Shown piece after piece: positions 37,722 through 46,358 of a stretch of 64,000 nt of DNA. The stretch's first letter is position 1; each line of letters opens with the position of its first letter. This DNA is from UBA6168 sp965222975. Its GTDB lineage: Bacteria > Bacteroidota > Bacteroidia > Chitinophagales > Saprospiraceae. The stretch is taken from the NCBI GenBank assembly GCA_965222975.1, contig CBDCVJ010000046.1, positions 67,764 through 131,763 of the forward strand, written 5' to 3'. Made by a program: the position numbers and the translations under genes. Below the pieces are notes generated by a model that had not been told where the DNA came from, made no database searches, and worked only from the letters and a program-made list of their open reading frames with translations.

Positions 37722-39161
37722 ATGAGCAACTATAACAACTCAAGTGACCCCGCAGCCGAAAAAGGCTGTGTGGCAATTATCGGACTCGTGGTTATATGCG
37801 TTGTGGCACAGACAATCATCAATTTAGTCGTGTTTGTTGGTATAGCAGGCGGCATAGGCTTTTCCCTTTATCGGTTGTATATGTATGACAAACGAACAGG
37901 CCATATCACCGCTTACTTGGAGCGGGTTTTCAGGGTCAAAGAATGGGGCAAAGGGAGTGACCAATCTGATTTGCCATACAAGGAGAGCAGTGGAGATTTG
38001 CCTAATGCACCCAACCAGGAAATCCTTCAACAATTGAACAACATTGAGTTTGAAGTGACGAACCTACGCAAGGAGAATGAGAACTTAAAAACTGAACAGA
38101 AGAAAGACCTTGAAAAGGCTTTGGTTCAAATTGACAGGAAGAACAAAAAAAACTTGTTGGACGACATTTTTAAACCGTCCCAAACAGAAGGATATGCCCG
38201 TTCAGATGAGTTTGAAAAACAACAGTTTCAAATGGAGGTAAAAAAGAAAAAAGAGGAGTTGGAAATACGTGAACTGAAGCATGAGATGTCTTCTCAGATT
38301 TTTGAACAGGACAAAAAGTTAATGGAATACCGCTTCGAGGCGAAGCAGGATAATTTAATGCTTCGGGAAGAAGTGCGGACAGGTTTCATCAAAGTTGCAG
38401 AAACGTTCAGGTTGGTCGAAAAAGAAATGATGACCTTACAATCCTATGTTGCAGAAAAGTTCTCCCAACTGGAACTCAATTTCCTAAAAGAGATAGGCAA
38501 TATCAGGCAAGATATGAGCAGGTTGCAGGTGAGTGTTGCCAAAGAATTTTCTGATGTGAGGTTACAGTTTGGGAAGGAAGTACTGAGGCTTGACCAACAA
38601 CAAGTCCGAATAGTTGACAAGGTGCAGACCCTGCACAACCAGGTCAAATCTTTTGGTGTCGAAATGATAAAAATAAAGAACGATGCAGAGCGGTATTCCT
38701 ACCGTGCGGAAGACATGTTGAAACGGGCTGACCTTGCTTATCAAAGACACCAAGTGGCCATTCAGTCCGTATCGAAGGACATAGACCTGAACCTGAAGCA
38801 CATGGCGATGTACAAAAAGGATTTCGCCCTCGAAGTCGGCACTTCAAAACTTCAGCTTGAGCGCATTTCACAAGACCAGTACCTTGCTCTAAAGGACATT
38901 TCCTACGAAAAAATGGGGATTAATATACTCAGGGACGAATACCAGCAAAGGGCTACTTTGGAACAGACCAAAATGCAGAACCTGCTTGCAGAACAAAAGC
39001 GGATAGAGGAGCGGATACAGGAAAAAATATCAAGAGGCCAACTTGTTGACGACCTCAAGCACCAACTCCGCATGACCCAAGAGGATTTGAGATACACATC
39101 GAACCGTGCAAACCTAATGCAACAGGAATTCTCTGCCATTCGCCGCCACTCAAAAAATTAA
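37722..39161 (+). CDS. Membrane-anchored long coiled-coil protein
   Basis: A 479-aa protein with one N-terminal hydrophobic segment (CVAIIGLVVICVVAQTIINL, continuing to residue 50) and then almost entirely coiled coil (about 100-470), rich in Lys, Glu and Gln. By position beside the ATPase it may build a scaffold or channel support for transfer; that is inference. Its stop is adjacent to the next ATG (39161). Confidence 0.6.
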   Translation: MSNYNNSSDPAAEKGCVAIIGLVVICVVAQTIINLVVFVGIAGGIGFSLYRLYMYDKRTGHITAYLERVFRVKEWGKGSDQSDLPYKESSGDLPNAPNQEILQQLNNIEFEVTNLRKENENLKTEQKKDLEKALVQIDRKNKKNLLDDIFKPSQTEGYARSDEFEKQQFQMEVKKKKEELEIRELKHEMSSQIFEQDKKLMEYRFEAKQDNLMLREEVRTGFIKVAETFRLVEKEMMTLQSYVAEKFSQLELNFLKEIGNIRQDMSRLQVSVAKEFSDVRLQFGKEVLRLDQQQVRIVDKVQTLHNQVKSFGVEMIKIKNDAERYSYRAEDMLKRADLAYQRHQVAIQSVSKDIDLNLKHMAMYKKDFALEVGTSKLQLERISQDQYLALKDISYEKMGINILRDEYQQRATLEQTKMQNLLAEQKRIEERIQEKISRGQLVDDLKHQLRMTQEDLRYTSNRANLMQQEFSAIRRHSKN

Positions 39162-40897
39162 TGCACATGGATTTTTTCAAAAATATTATCCGGCCTGAAG
39201 AGGCTGAGGAACTCTTTTGCCTTCACGCAAAGGAAGATACTCTTTCCATAGGTGAACTTGTTGATGTTGAAATTGAACACACCAAAAAGTTTATGATGGT
39301 GTGGTGCGAACGCATTGATAAACTGGTCTCCTGGGATGAAGATGTAAACGGCCATCGAACCTCATATTCTAAAAGTGCATTGAAGTGGCGGGGCTTCAGT
39401 TTTGATGAATATATGGCCTTGTTCAATCCACACATCGTTCCAGAGCAGTACCCCTTCTATCCAGTTTTCAATCAGGTAAACAGGAGAAAGGGCGGTATCA
39501 ATACTGAAAAGCAAAGGAGGGATATTACGTTCAGGTACGAACTGAACGATGACGACTATTACAGGCTGTTGATAGACCAAGGCTATGGACTGGTTGTCAA
39601 TCATTTTGTGAGGGAAATATTGCGCCCAATGGCAAGAATCCCTATCGAAAAACTGTTCATGCACCTTTACTGCGTCGCCCCGACCGGGGAGGGGAAATCC
39701 GTTTTGTTGGAGACAATGCTTTTCGGGCTGCAAAAAAAGTTTCCACACCACAGTATGATTGTGATTGACCCTCATGGAAGTCTTGCAGAAAACGCCAAGA
39801 AATTTTATATGAACTCACAACATGAAAGAGTGGTCTATATCGCCCCATACTTAAAGGTTGGGATGACACCGACCATCAATCCTTTTGCAATGTCAGACTA
39901 TTCCCCCAAGAACGTCAATTCAACAGGAGAGCAGTTTATTCAAGCAATGGAAGAAGTGTTGGATAAGGAAGGAGGGGAGTTGTCAGAAAATATGGTCAAT
40001 CTGCTGGAAAAGTGTATTTACTTCTTGCTCAGTCGGAAAGGTTCTACGTTCTCAGATTTACTAAGCCTTCTCAAATGTGATGCTCACCTTTTCAATGAAG
40101 CAAAAAAGTTTGACCCAATTTTCGATGACTATTTTCTAAAACCTGGAAGCAGGACAAGGGATGCTTTGATGAACCGTGTGAGCAGGATAGTTGACAACTC
40201 ACCAGTAATGAGAAACCTATTGGGTGGTAAGGAGACTTTTAACTTGGAACACGCCATCAACAATGGCAAGGTTGTCATTTTCAATATATCCGATTTAGGT
40301 GAGATGAGCCAAATCGCTTTTGGGAAGTTCCTTATGGCCAGTATAAAAAGCATCGTCAGGAAAAGAAAAAAGAACGGCGACATCCATACATTCTGTATCA
40401 TTGACGAAGCACAGAACTTTTGCACTGGCAGCCTTGAAATTATGCTTTCCCAACTCCGGGGTTTTGGCCTACATCTTATCCTTGCCAATCAATTTGTTGA
40501 GCAGTTTGAAAATCAGGCTAAGACTGTAATCAAAAATACCGCAGTTAAGATTGGCGGAGGAGGTGACGATAACATTGACAGCATAAAGGGCGTGATAAGT
40601 CTGCCAGAACATGCCACTTTGGACGACTATCAGTTTTTCCTAAAATCACGGAACAGAGGGGTGATGAAGTTTAAATCTCCAAGCTTCCTATTGGACTATC
40701 CTGAGAAGTATTATCTAAACCGAGAAGAGGAGGCTGCACTGGACAGTTATCAGATTTCCAGATACTACAAGCCGATAGAAGGGGAGTCAAACTCAGGAAA
40801 GGGGGCATCTGTACCCCCCGCCCCTGTTCTGCCCCCCGCACCCTCAAATACCAAGAACGGTAAGCCTCCTTTTGACCTTTTCATAGATGAACCATGA
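39161..40897 (+). CDS. VirD4/TraD-like ATPase, standard code
   Basis: A 578-aa coupling-protein-like ATPase. Walker A is VAPTGEGKSVLL (near residue 177), Walker-B-like FCIIDEAQNF, and LILANQFVEQF follows. It is a paralogue of the recoded ATPase at 1548-3215 but with a longer N-terminal region. Its TGA stop overlaps the next ATG (ATGA), so here TGA is a stop. About 578 codons with no in-frame TGA contrasts with seven in the recoded copy. The C-terminus is Pro-rich. Confidence 0.85.
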   Translation: MHMDFFKNIIRPEEAEELFCLHAKEDTLSIGELVDVEIEHTKKFMMVWCERIDKLVSWDEDVNGHRTSYSKSALKWRGFSFDEYMALFNPHIVPEQYPFYPVFNQVNRRKGGINTEKQRRDITFRYELNDDDYYRLLIDQGYGLVVNHFVREILRPMARIPIEKLFMHLYCVAPTGEGKSVLLETMLFGLQKKFPHHSMIVIDPHGSLAENAKKFYMNSQHERVVYIAPYLKVGMTPTINPFAMSDYSPKNVNSTGEQFIQAMEEVLDKEGGELSENMVNLLEKCIYFLLSRKGSTFSDLLSLLKCDAHLFNEAKKFDPIFDDYFLKPGSRTRDALMNRVSRIVDNSPVMRNLLGGKETFNLEHAINNGKVVIFNISDLGEMSQIAFGKFLMASIKSIVRKRKKNGDIHTFCIIDEAQNFCTGSLEIMLSQLRGFGLHLILANQFVEQFENQAKTVIKNTAVKIGGGGDDNIDSIKGVISLPEHATLDDYQFFLKSRNRGVMKFKSPSFLLDYPEKYYLNREEEAALDSYQISRYYKPIEGESNSGKGASVPPAPVLPPAPSNTKNGKPPFDLFIDEP

Positions 40898-41718
40898 TTA
40901 CAAGATTCTCACCAAAACAAATCAAAGTGTTGAAGGCACTGGCCAGGTACAAATTCTTGACCTATTCCCAGATGATGGAGTTGGGTATTGAACGCCATCG
41001 GTCAAACCTGAGTACCCTTCTTAAAGGGCTTCGGGAAAGTAAGTTCCCTATGGTCAAAAAGATACCACATGGCATAGGGGATGAGGTGAAGCACTATCTG
41101 ACCGAAAAAGCAGTTGGTGTGCTGGTTGATTTATGCGGCCTCTCAGAGCAAGAAATACATTTTCCGAAAGGCAGAATCTTGACCCACACACAAGACCAGG
41201 TGCATCGAACAAGAGTAATAGATTTTCATATTGCTCTCGATTTGGCTTGTCAAAAGGAGGGCATTCCCCTACTCTTCTGTGACCGTTATTTTGATACGGT
41301 GGGAAACAACAGGGTTGAGAAAAACCTGAAATCAAAGACAGCTTTTAGGTATGAGTCAAACTCCTCTATTAAGCCGGACATGACTTTCAAGCTCAAGCCA
41401 AACGAAGAGGAACTTTATCTTTTTGAATTGGAGAACGGGAGTGACTCCAAGAAATCAATCCAGAAATGTATCCGTCATGGTGAGGCTGTGTTAACTGGCG
41501 TCGTCAATCAAAAATATAATTTCAACAAAGGGTACAGGCTATTGTGGGTGTTTGAAAACGAAGGTGTTTTGAAAACTGCCCAAAAAGAATTGCAGAAACT
41601 TCCCCTCTTCCAAAACCTTGGAGAATATTTTCTTTTTAAACCCCTCCCCGATTTTGGGGAAGAAATCTTTCAGGGATGGCAGAACGTCTCCGGCAAGGAA
41701 AGAAAGATGTTTTATTAG
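40894..41718 (+). CDS. Replication-relaxation family-like protein, standard code
   Basis: A 274-aa protein with a winged-helix-like N-terminus (FSPKQIKVLKALARYKFLTY) and a C-terminal domain (YFDTVG, LFELENGSDSKKSIQK). It is the standard-code counterpart of the recoded 3261-4103 gene, to which it aligns over the NG-x-DSK block without gaps. It overlaps the ATPase by 4 bp. Last gene before attR. Role probably in DNA processing or regulation of transfer or replication; uncertain. Confidence 0.75.
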   Translation: MITRFSPKQIKVLKALARYKFLTYSQMMELGIERHRSNLSTLLKGLRESKFPMVKKIPHGIGDEVKHYLTEKAVGVLVDLCGLSEQEIHFPKGRILTHTQDQVHRTRVIDFHIALDLACQKEGIPLLFCDRYFDTVGNNRVEKNLKSKTAFRYESNSSIKPDMTFKLKPNEEELYLFELENGSDSKKSIQKCIRHGEAVLTGVVNQKYNFNKGYRLLWVFENEGVLKTAQKELQKLPLFQNLGEYFLFKPLPDFGEEIFQGWQNVSGKERKMFY

Positions 41719-41780
41719 TTTAGTTGAATCTTGTTTATTAAACTAAATTATTGGTTTTCAATGGTTTAGTTTATAAACTG

Positions 41781-41811
41781 GATTATAGGTAGGATTATAG
41801 AAGAGATTATA
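41781..41811 (+). repeat. Three GATTATA repeats at 12-bp spacing near attR
   Basis: GATTATA at 41781, 41793 and 41805, exactly 12 bp apart, 223 bp from the att core. They could be arm-type binding sites for the integrase or an excisionase. The interval 41719-42010 contains no gene. Confidence 0.45.
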
Positions 41812-42010
41812 AGTTGGAATTACAAAAAACTCTCTCCCAAGAAAATGAGCCTATTGACAAAAAAGAAAAAACCTATTCCCAAACCCCCTTTCATTTTCCG
41901 AACTTCCTCCCTTAACTTTGCACCGCCTTTGGTTAAAATTTCAACTATATTTCAACCAGCACAAAAAAAGGAGTCACGACAACTGTCGTAACTCCTTGAT
42001 AATCAATCGG

Positions 42011-42085
42011 TCGGGGTGGCAGGATTCGAACCTGCGGCCCCCTGCTCCCAAAGCAGGTGCGCTAACCGGACTGCGCTACACCCCG
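42011..42085 (-). tRNA. tRNA-Pro (TGG)
   Basis: A 75-nt cloverleaf: acceptor CGGGGTG/CACCCCG, D arm GCGC/GCGC, anticodon stem CCTGC/GCAGG with loop TTTGGGA (anticodon TGG), T arm GCAGG-TTCGAAT-CCTGC. It is the integration site of the island. Confidence 0.95.
42034..42052. repeat. Right attachment-site repeat (attR core) in tRNA-Pro
   Basis: A 19-bp exact copy of positions 1-19. It lies in the middle of the tRNA-Pro gene; the 3' half of the tRNA (42011-42033) therefore comes from the island side, restoring the gene after integration. Confidence 0.85.
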
Positions 42086-42120
42086 TAAATATATCTTCTG
42101 GTCTTTTTGGGTAGGTTACG

Positions 42121-42193
42121 TGCAGGCAGGTTCAAACCTGTGGCCCTCCCGATTTCACATCGGGATGCGCTAACCGGACTGCGCTACACCCCG
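42121..42193 (-). pseudogene. Degenerate tRNA (tRNA-Pro-like 5' half)
   Basis: The 5' acceptor strand and D arm are identical to the neighbouring tRNA-Pro, with an anticodon stem CCCGA/TCGGG and a T arm CAGG/CCTG. However, position 33 is G rather than T (loop TGTGAAA), and the 3' side lacks the CACCCCG needed to close the acceptor stem. It is probably a remnant of an earlier integration or duplication. Confidence 0.55.
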
Positions 42194-42310
42194 AAATTGG
42201 ATCATTGGTTTTGGTGCTTGGTTAGGTGCATTCTTTTATGCAGCCTTCAAAGAAAAGAGTCTTTTGAAACGGCATTACAACTTGCATGTTTCAAAAGACT
42301 CCAAATATTG

Positions 42311-42399
42311 CGGTGAGGGCGGGATTCGAACCCGCGATACCCCGTTAAGAGTATGCCGGTTTAGCAAACCGGTGGTTTCAGCCACTCACCCACCTCACC
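42311..42399 (-). tRNA. tRNA-Ser (GCT)
   Basis: An 89-nt cloverleaf with the long variable arm of tRNA-Ser: acceptor GGTGAGG/CCTCACC-type pairing, anticodon stem CCGGT/ACCGG with loop TTGCTAA (anticodon GCT), T loop TTCGAAT. Confidence 0.95.
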
Positions 42400-42525
42400 A
42401 GGCGAGTATTATTTGCGCTTTTCTTTCAAAGCGGCGGCAAATGTAAAGTTAGTTTCATTAAAACCAAAAAACGGTTCCCGAAAAATTACATTTTTATGAA
42501 ATACGAGGTACTCAACCACCAATAG

Positions 42526-43989
42526 TTACTTTTCGTTCAGACTGAGTCGAATTTTCTTCTCTAGTTCTGAAACAGTATCTTTAAAAACAAGATCTGTTTC
42601 CATCAGATCCTGTACCGTCTTGATAGAGTAGATCACTGTGCTATGATCCCTGCCGCCAAACATTTCACCAATCGCTTTTAATGATTTGTCGGTTAAATGT
42701 TTTGCCAAATACATGGACAGTTGACGTGCTATTACGAATTGTCGTTTACGAGTCTTGCCACCTAACTTTTCAACTGGGACACTAAAATGATCGGCAACGA
42801 GGTTTTTGATGAAATCAAGTGTTATTTCTTTGTTGATTTGAGTGACAAAGTTCCGGGTAACATCTTTTGCTAATTCAACGTCTATTTCTCTTCGGTTCAA
42901 GGAGGATTGTGCAATCAATGAAACCAACACACCTTCTAATTCCCTAATGTTATTTTGGATATTATAGCAAATAAATTCCACTACATCACCGGGGAGGTCA
43001 ACACCTTCTCTGTTCATTTTGGCTTCGAGGATAGCTACACGGGTTTCAAATTCGGGTATCTGTAAATCTGCTGACAGCCCCCACTTGAACCGAGAGATCA
43101 GTCGTTCTTCCATACCGTCCAAATCTTTTGGAGGGCGATCGGATGTGAGGATGATCTGTTTGCCGTTTTGGTGCAGCTGGTTGAAGATGTGAAAGAAAAT
43201 TTCTTGGGTCTTTTGTTTGTTTGCCAAAAACTGGATGTCATCTACGATCAGCACATCCACCATTTGGTAAAAATTCACAAAATCGTTGACAGCATTGTTT
43301 TTGATGGATTCAATGATCTGGCTGGTGAATTTTTCGGAAGAAACATAGAGTACCCGCTTGTTATCAAAGGATTTTAAAACCTCATTGCCTACTGCCTGGG
43401 CCAGATGGGTTTTACCCAGGCCTACGTCCCCAAATATCACTAATGGGTTGAAAGCGGTTCCTCCGGGCTTTTTGGCAACAGCTTGTCCAGCTGACCGGGC
43501 AAGTCGGTTGCAATCCCCTTCTATAAATGAATCAAAGGTATAGTTGGGATTGAGTTGAGGGTCTACTTTCAATTTCCTAATACCCGGAATTACAAAGGGG
43601 TTTTTAATGTTGGTAGCATCTAAGCCACCTGGGGCAACGCCATTATTGATGCCGCTTGGTCGGGCAGGTTTAGCTGAATAGCTATATTGGCGTTCGTTGG
43701 CCTCGGTAACCAGTTGTTTATCTTGGAGCCTCTTGGTTCCAGTAAGTATTTGATACTCGAGCCGACCCCGCTCGCCAAGTTCCTTGCGGATGGTCATTTT
43801 CAGTAGTGCAACATAGTGCTCTTCGAGCCACTCATAAAAAAACTTGTTGGGCACCTGTATTGTCAAAGCAGCGTTGTCCAAACGGATCGGCCTGATCGGC
43901 TCGAACCATGTTTTGAAGCTCTGTCCATTGACGTTTCTCCTGATGACTTGAAGACAGTTATCCCATACTGTTACGCAATCCTTTACCAT
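42526..43989 (-). CDS. dnaA: Chromosomal replication initiator DnaA
   Basis: An intact 487-aa DnaA. Domain I is at the N-terminus (VWDNCLQVIRRNVNGQSFKT), followed by a short linker and the AAA+ domain with Walker A FGDVGLGKTHLAQAV and Walker B VLIVDDIQFL. The C-terminal DNA-binding domain IV ends with the DnaA-box recognition motif GGRDHSTVIYSI. It reads in the standard code and is transcribed towards the tRNA cluster and the island. The presence of dnaA 450 bp from the integration site places the island close to the chromosomal dnaA locus. Confidence 0.97.
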   Translation of the reverse strand: MVKDCVTVWDNCLQVIRRNVNGQSFKTWFEPIRPIRLDNAALTIQVPNKFFYEWLEEHYVALLKMTIRKELGERGRLEYQILTGTKRLQDKQLVTEANERQYSYSAKPARPSGINNGVAPGGLDATNIKNPFVIPGIRKLKVDPQLNPNYTFDSFIEGDCNRLARSAGQAVAKKPGGTAFNPLVIFGDVGLGKTHLAQAVGNEVLKSFDNKRVLYVSSEKFTSQIIESIKNNAVNDFVNFYQMVDVLIVDDIQFLANKQKTQEIFFHIFNQLHQNGKQIILTSDRPPKDLDGMEERLISRFKWGLSADLQIPEFETRVAILEAKMNREGVDLPGDVVEFICYNIQNNIRELEGVLVSLIAQSSLNRREIDVELAKDVTRNFVTQINKEITLDFIKNLVADHFSVPVEKLGGKTRKRQFVIARQLSMYLAKHLTDKSLKAIGEMFGGRDHSTVIYSIKTVQDLMETDLVFKDTVSELEKKIRLSLNEK

Positions 43990-44352
43990 TCTCCTGTTTG
44001 TTGGTTGGAAGTGAAAAAATAATTGTTTAACAATGTCCCTAGGACAAATTTTGTAGCATCAGTAAATTAGGAAAACTCCGAATGAAAGCCCTGCGGTGTG
44101 CCCTTACACATTTCAGGTCGCTAACAAGAAACTTGAGTGGTTTCTTCGATTGGAGGACTGCAAAGGTGGTAAAAAATATAGCTTCAAAGGGAGGGGTTTG
44201 GTTCTTTTTTTATAATTTTTTTTTGTTGATCTGTTTTACAGTTTGTAACATGCTTATTATCAAAGGAATAGCAAATTAGTCGTCTTTAAGTTGTTGAAAA
44301 TCAATCGTTTACAAAAAGCCCCTTGAAAATCAATGAGTTATGGTTTTTTTCC
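43990..44352. other. Intergenic region upstream of dnaA
   Basis: 363 bp without a gene. It contains long T tracts (about 44211-44225). I did not find clear TTATNCACA DnaA boxes, so I cannot call an origin here. Confidence 0.4.
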
Positions 44353-44886
44353 TTACATCAAAATGGTAGCCTCCTTTTTTATAGCCAATAGTGCCTTGTC
44401 GATAGCCAATTCTGGTTGTGTTTCGAGAAAATTCATGAGGGCATTGGCTAGAGCAATAGAGGGTGTCTTCGGGTCAAATTTTTCTGCAATAGAACTAATA
44501 ATTGACATGGTGTCTTCTTTTGATATTTTCAAGATCTGCCACAATTGATTAGATACATAAACTTGTTGAGTGATATTGTATTCAAATTCCTGTTGCACTG
44601 TCATCAACAGTTTCAATTTTAGTTCGGCCACCGTTTGGTCATTTTCCCTTAATCTTAATAATAAGTTCGGAATTGAAATCCTTTCGCAAAACAAGGAGAG
44701 CCTCTCGTAAGCCTGAAGACGTAAAGGGGTTGTTGTATTTTTATTGTTTTGTTTGTTTTCCAACAACTTCAATTGATATTGCTTTTCAAGGTAGGTTTTT
44801 AGGATGCTGTTGACGGTTAAAAAGACAATTATCGCTGGGACGCTTATCTTTATGATCTCAAGGACTACGTTTACGAAAGTTTCCAT
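44353..44886 (-). CDS. DUF7935-like membrane protein
   Basis: A 177-aa Bacteroidota protein with one N-terminal transmembrane helix (ISVPAIIVFLTVNSILKTYL) and a charged helical cytoplasmic part (LRLQAYERLSLFCERISIPN). Similar proteins next to dnaA are common in this phylum; the family assignment is from memory. Function unknown. Confidence 0.65.
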   Translation of the reverse strand: METFVNVVLEIIKISVPAIIVFLTVNSILKTYLEKQYQLKLLENKQNNKNTTTPLRLQAYERLSLFCERISIPNLLLRLRENDQTVAELKLKLLMTVQQEFEYNITQQVYVSNQLWQILKISKEDTMSIISSIAEKFDPKTPSIALANALMNFLETQPELAIDKALLAIKKEATILM

Positions 44887-45113
44887 ATAATTAAAATTGA
44901 TAGGTAATTTTCTCTAAAGTTTCTTTTCAAAATCTAAAAGTCAAGCATTTTAAAAAGTTTGCAAAAGTAATTGGAGCGTTCGTTTTTCAAAAAAACTTGA
45001 AAACTTTCTCAACCATGGGAACTGGAAGGGTGTTTCACTCCCAAACTCCTGATTGCTTACTTTTGCAACCAAATAGGAGCAGCATTCGCATTTTTTTGCC
45101 TTAAATATGCTCG

Positions 45114-45314
45114 ACCACTATACAGCAATTCTCGCTATTAGTTTTTTTGAAATATGAAAGCCGTTCTTTGAGGCCAAAGGGAAGGGGGCTTTTTGGAGAG
45201 AGGTGTGCTTTTTTGGTTTTTTCAAAAAAAAACCAAAAAAGCACACCTCTCTCCTCTTGTTTTCTTCTCCACATATTTCAATTTTTTTAATAGCGAGAAT
45301 TGCTGACCACTATA
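45114..45314. mobile_element. MITE-like palindromic element with 9-bp target duplication
   Basis: Terminal inverted repeats of about 34 bp (45123-45156 and 45272-45305, starting CAGCAATTCTCGCTATTA) flank a second, nearly perfect 27-bp palindrome centred near 45224 (GAGAGAGGTGTGC...GCACACCTCTCTC). The element of 183 bp is bordered by ACCACTATA on both sides (45114-45122, 45306-45314), a 9-bp target duplication. It has no coding capacity, so it must move by a transposase in trans. Confidence 0.7.
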
Positions 45315-45382
45315 GAGGTTTTGTATAATTTGGGATCATAATTTCATGATCGTTCTAAATGATAACACAAAAATAATTTCAA

Positions 45383-45721
45383 GTGACAACGACACAACCA
45401 ATATCTTTAACTCCGGGAGCTGTCAAGCAGCTCCTTAGAATAGCCGAAGAGCAAAATATTCCGAATGACCACGGGTTACGCATTGGCGTAAAAGGTGGGG
45501 GATGTTCAGGTTTTTCATATGTGCTTGGATTTGACAAAAGAGGAGAGACTGATGAAGAATATGAAGTCGAAGGTTTAAAAGTATTTATGCAAAAGGCGCA
45601 TGCCATATATTTGCTTGGTATGGAAATAGACTGGGTAGAAGGTTTGAATAACAGGGGGTTTTCTTTTAACAACCCTAATGCATCTTCTACTTGTGGCTGC
45701 GGTACATCGTTCTCTGCATAA
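45383..45721 (+). CDS. HesB/IscA-family Fe-S cluster carrier
   Basis: A 112-aa A-type carrier protein for Fe-S cluster assembly. The family pattern ISLTPGAVKQLLRIAEEQN, the first conserved Cys in GGGCSGFSYVLGFD and the C-terminal CGCG (STCGCGTSFSA) supply the three cluster-binding cysteines. The start is GTG 45383 since no ATG lies near. Upstream is a MITE-like element. IscA, ErpA and SufA cannot be separated by eye. Confidence 0.9.
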   Translation: MTTTQPISLTPGAVKQLLRIAEEQNIPNDHGLRIGVKGGGCSGFSYVLGFDKRGETDEEYEVEGLKVFMQKAHAIYLLGMEIDWVEGLNNRGFSFNNPNASSTCGCGTSFSA

Positions 45722-45778
45722 GTATCAAGTATCCCAATAAGTTAATTCCTTTTTTGTTTTTTCTCATTTAGGGGGCGG

Positions 45779-45928
45779 TGAAAAATAACTTTCCGATTTG
45801 TTTAGCTTTATTGTAATAAACGAGTTTTACTAAATCTCCAAGATTTAGCAAAACGGGTAGGCTAACCGATTTGCTAAATTTTAAAAATTTAGTAAATCTT
45901 TTTTTGAAATCAGTAAATTATTTTTCAC
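45779..45928. repeat. Second small inverted-repeat element
   Basis: GTGAAAAATAA (45779-45789) and TTATTTTTCAC (45918-45928) face each other around two inner hairpins (TTTTACTAAATCT/AGATTTAGCAAAA and TTTGCTAAATTTT/AAAATTTAGTAAA), about 150 bp. No target duplication seen. Confidence 0.4.
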
Positions 45929-45993
45929 TGTTCCCTTAAAACAATAGTTTTTTGAGTTGCACATCTCTTATTCTATTAAAGAAGAGAAATTAT

Positions 45994-46027
45994 AAAGCCC
46001 GGCAGGTTTCCCTTGCCGGGCTTTTTT
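45994..46027 (+). terminator. Strong intrinsic terminator
   Basis: Stem AGCCCGGCA/TGCCGGGCT with TTTTTT, ending transcripts from the IscA-type gene. From 46028 to 46358 I see nothing coding. Confidence 0.7.
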
Positions 46028-46358
46028 ATTGGAGCCTGTCTAGTGGGTTCACTATTGGGTGTACTAGAGTGCCGTTGGGATAGATAAAGTCAGGCTCTCT
46101 TAGCTGTGTCTTTTTCTAATCGGAATGGCTTACAAGCGTCCAAAAGGTTGATTACATGTGTAAAATTCTCTTTTGAAATTTAAAAGAGGGATAAAAGGGG
46201 GTGTCTATTTAATTTGAGTTACCGTTTTAATGTGGTCTTTCACAGTGAGTGAAGACCAAAGGTAAAAAGATATAGGTACTATAAAGAAAAATTCTGGAAA
46301 ATAGATTTTTTACGACGATTTCGTTTTCCATTTTATAACTCTCACGTTGAAGTTGAAG

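Noticed and set aside
43990..44352. Chromosomal origin (oriC) upstream of dnaA
   Set aside because: No clear cluster of DnaA boxes was found by eye, although T-rich tracts occur.
45779..45928. Second MITE
   Set aside because: Inverted repeats are present but no target duplication, so it is listed only as a repeat.
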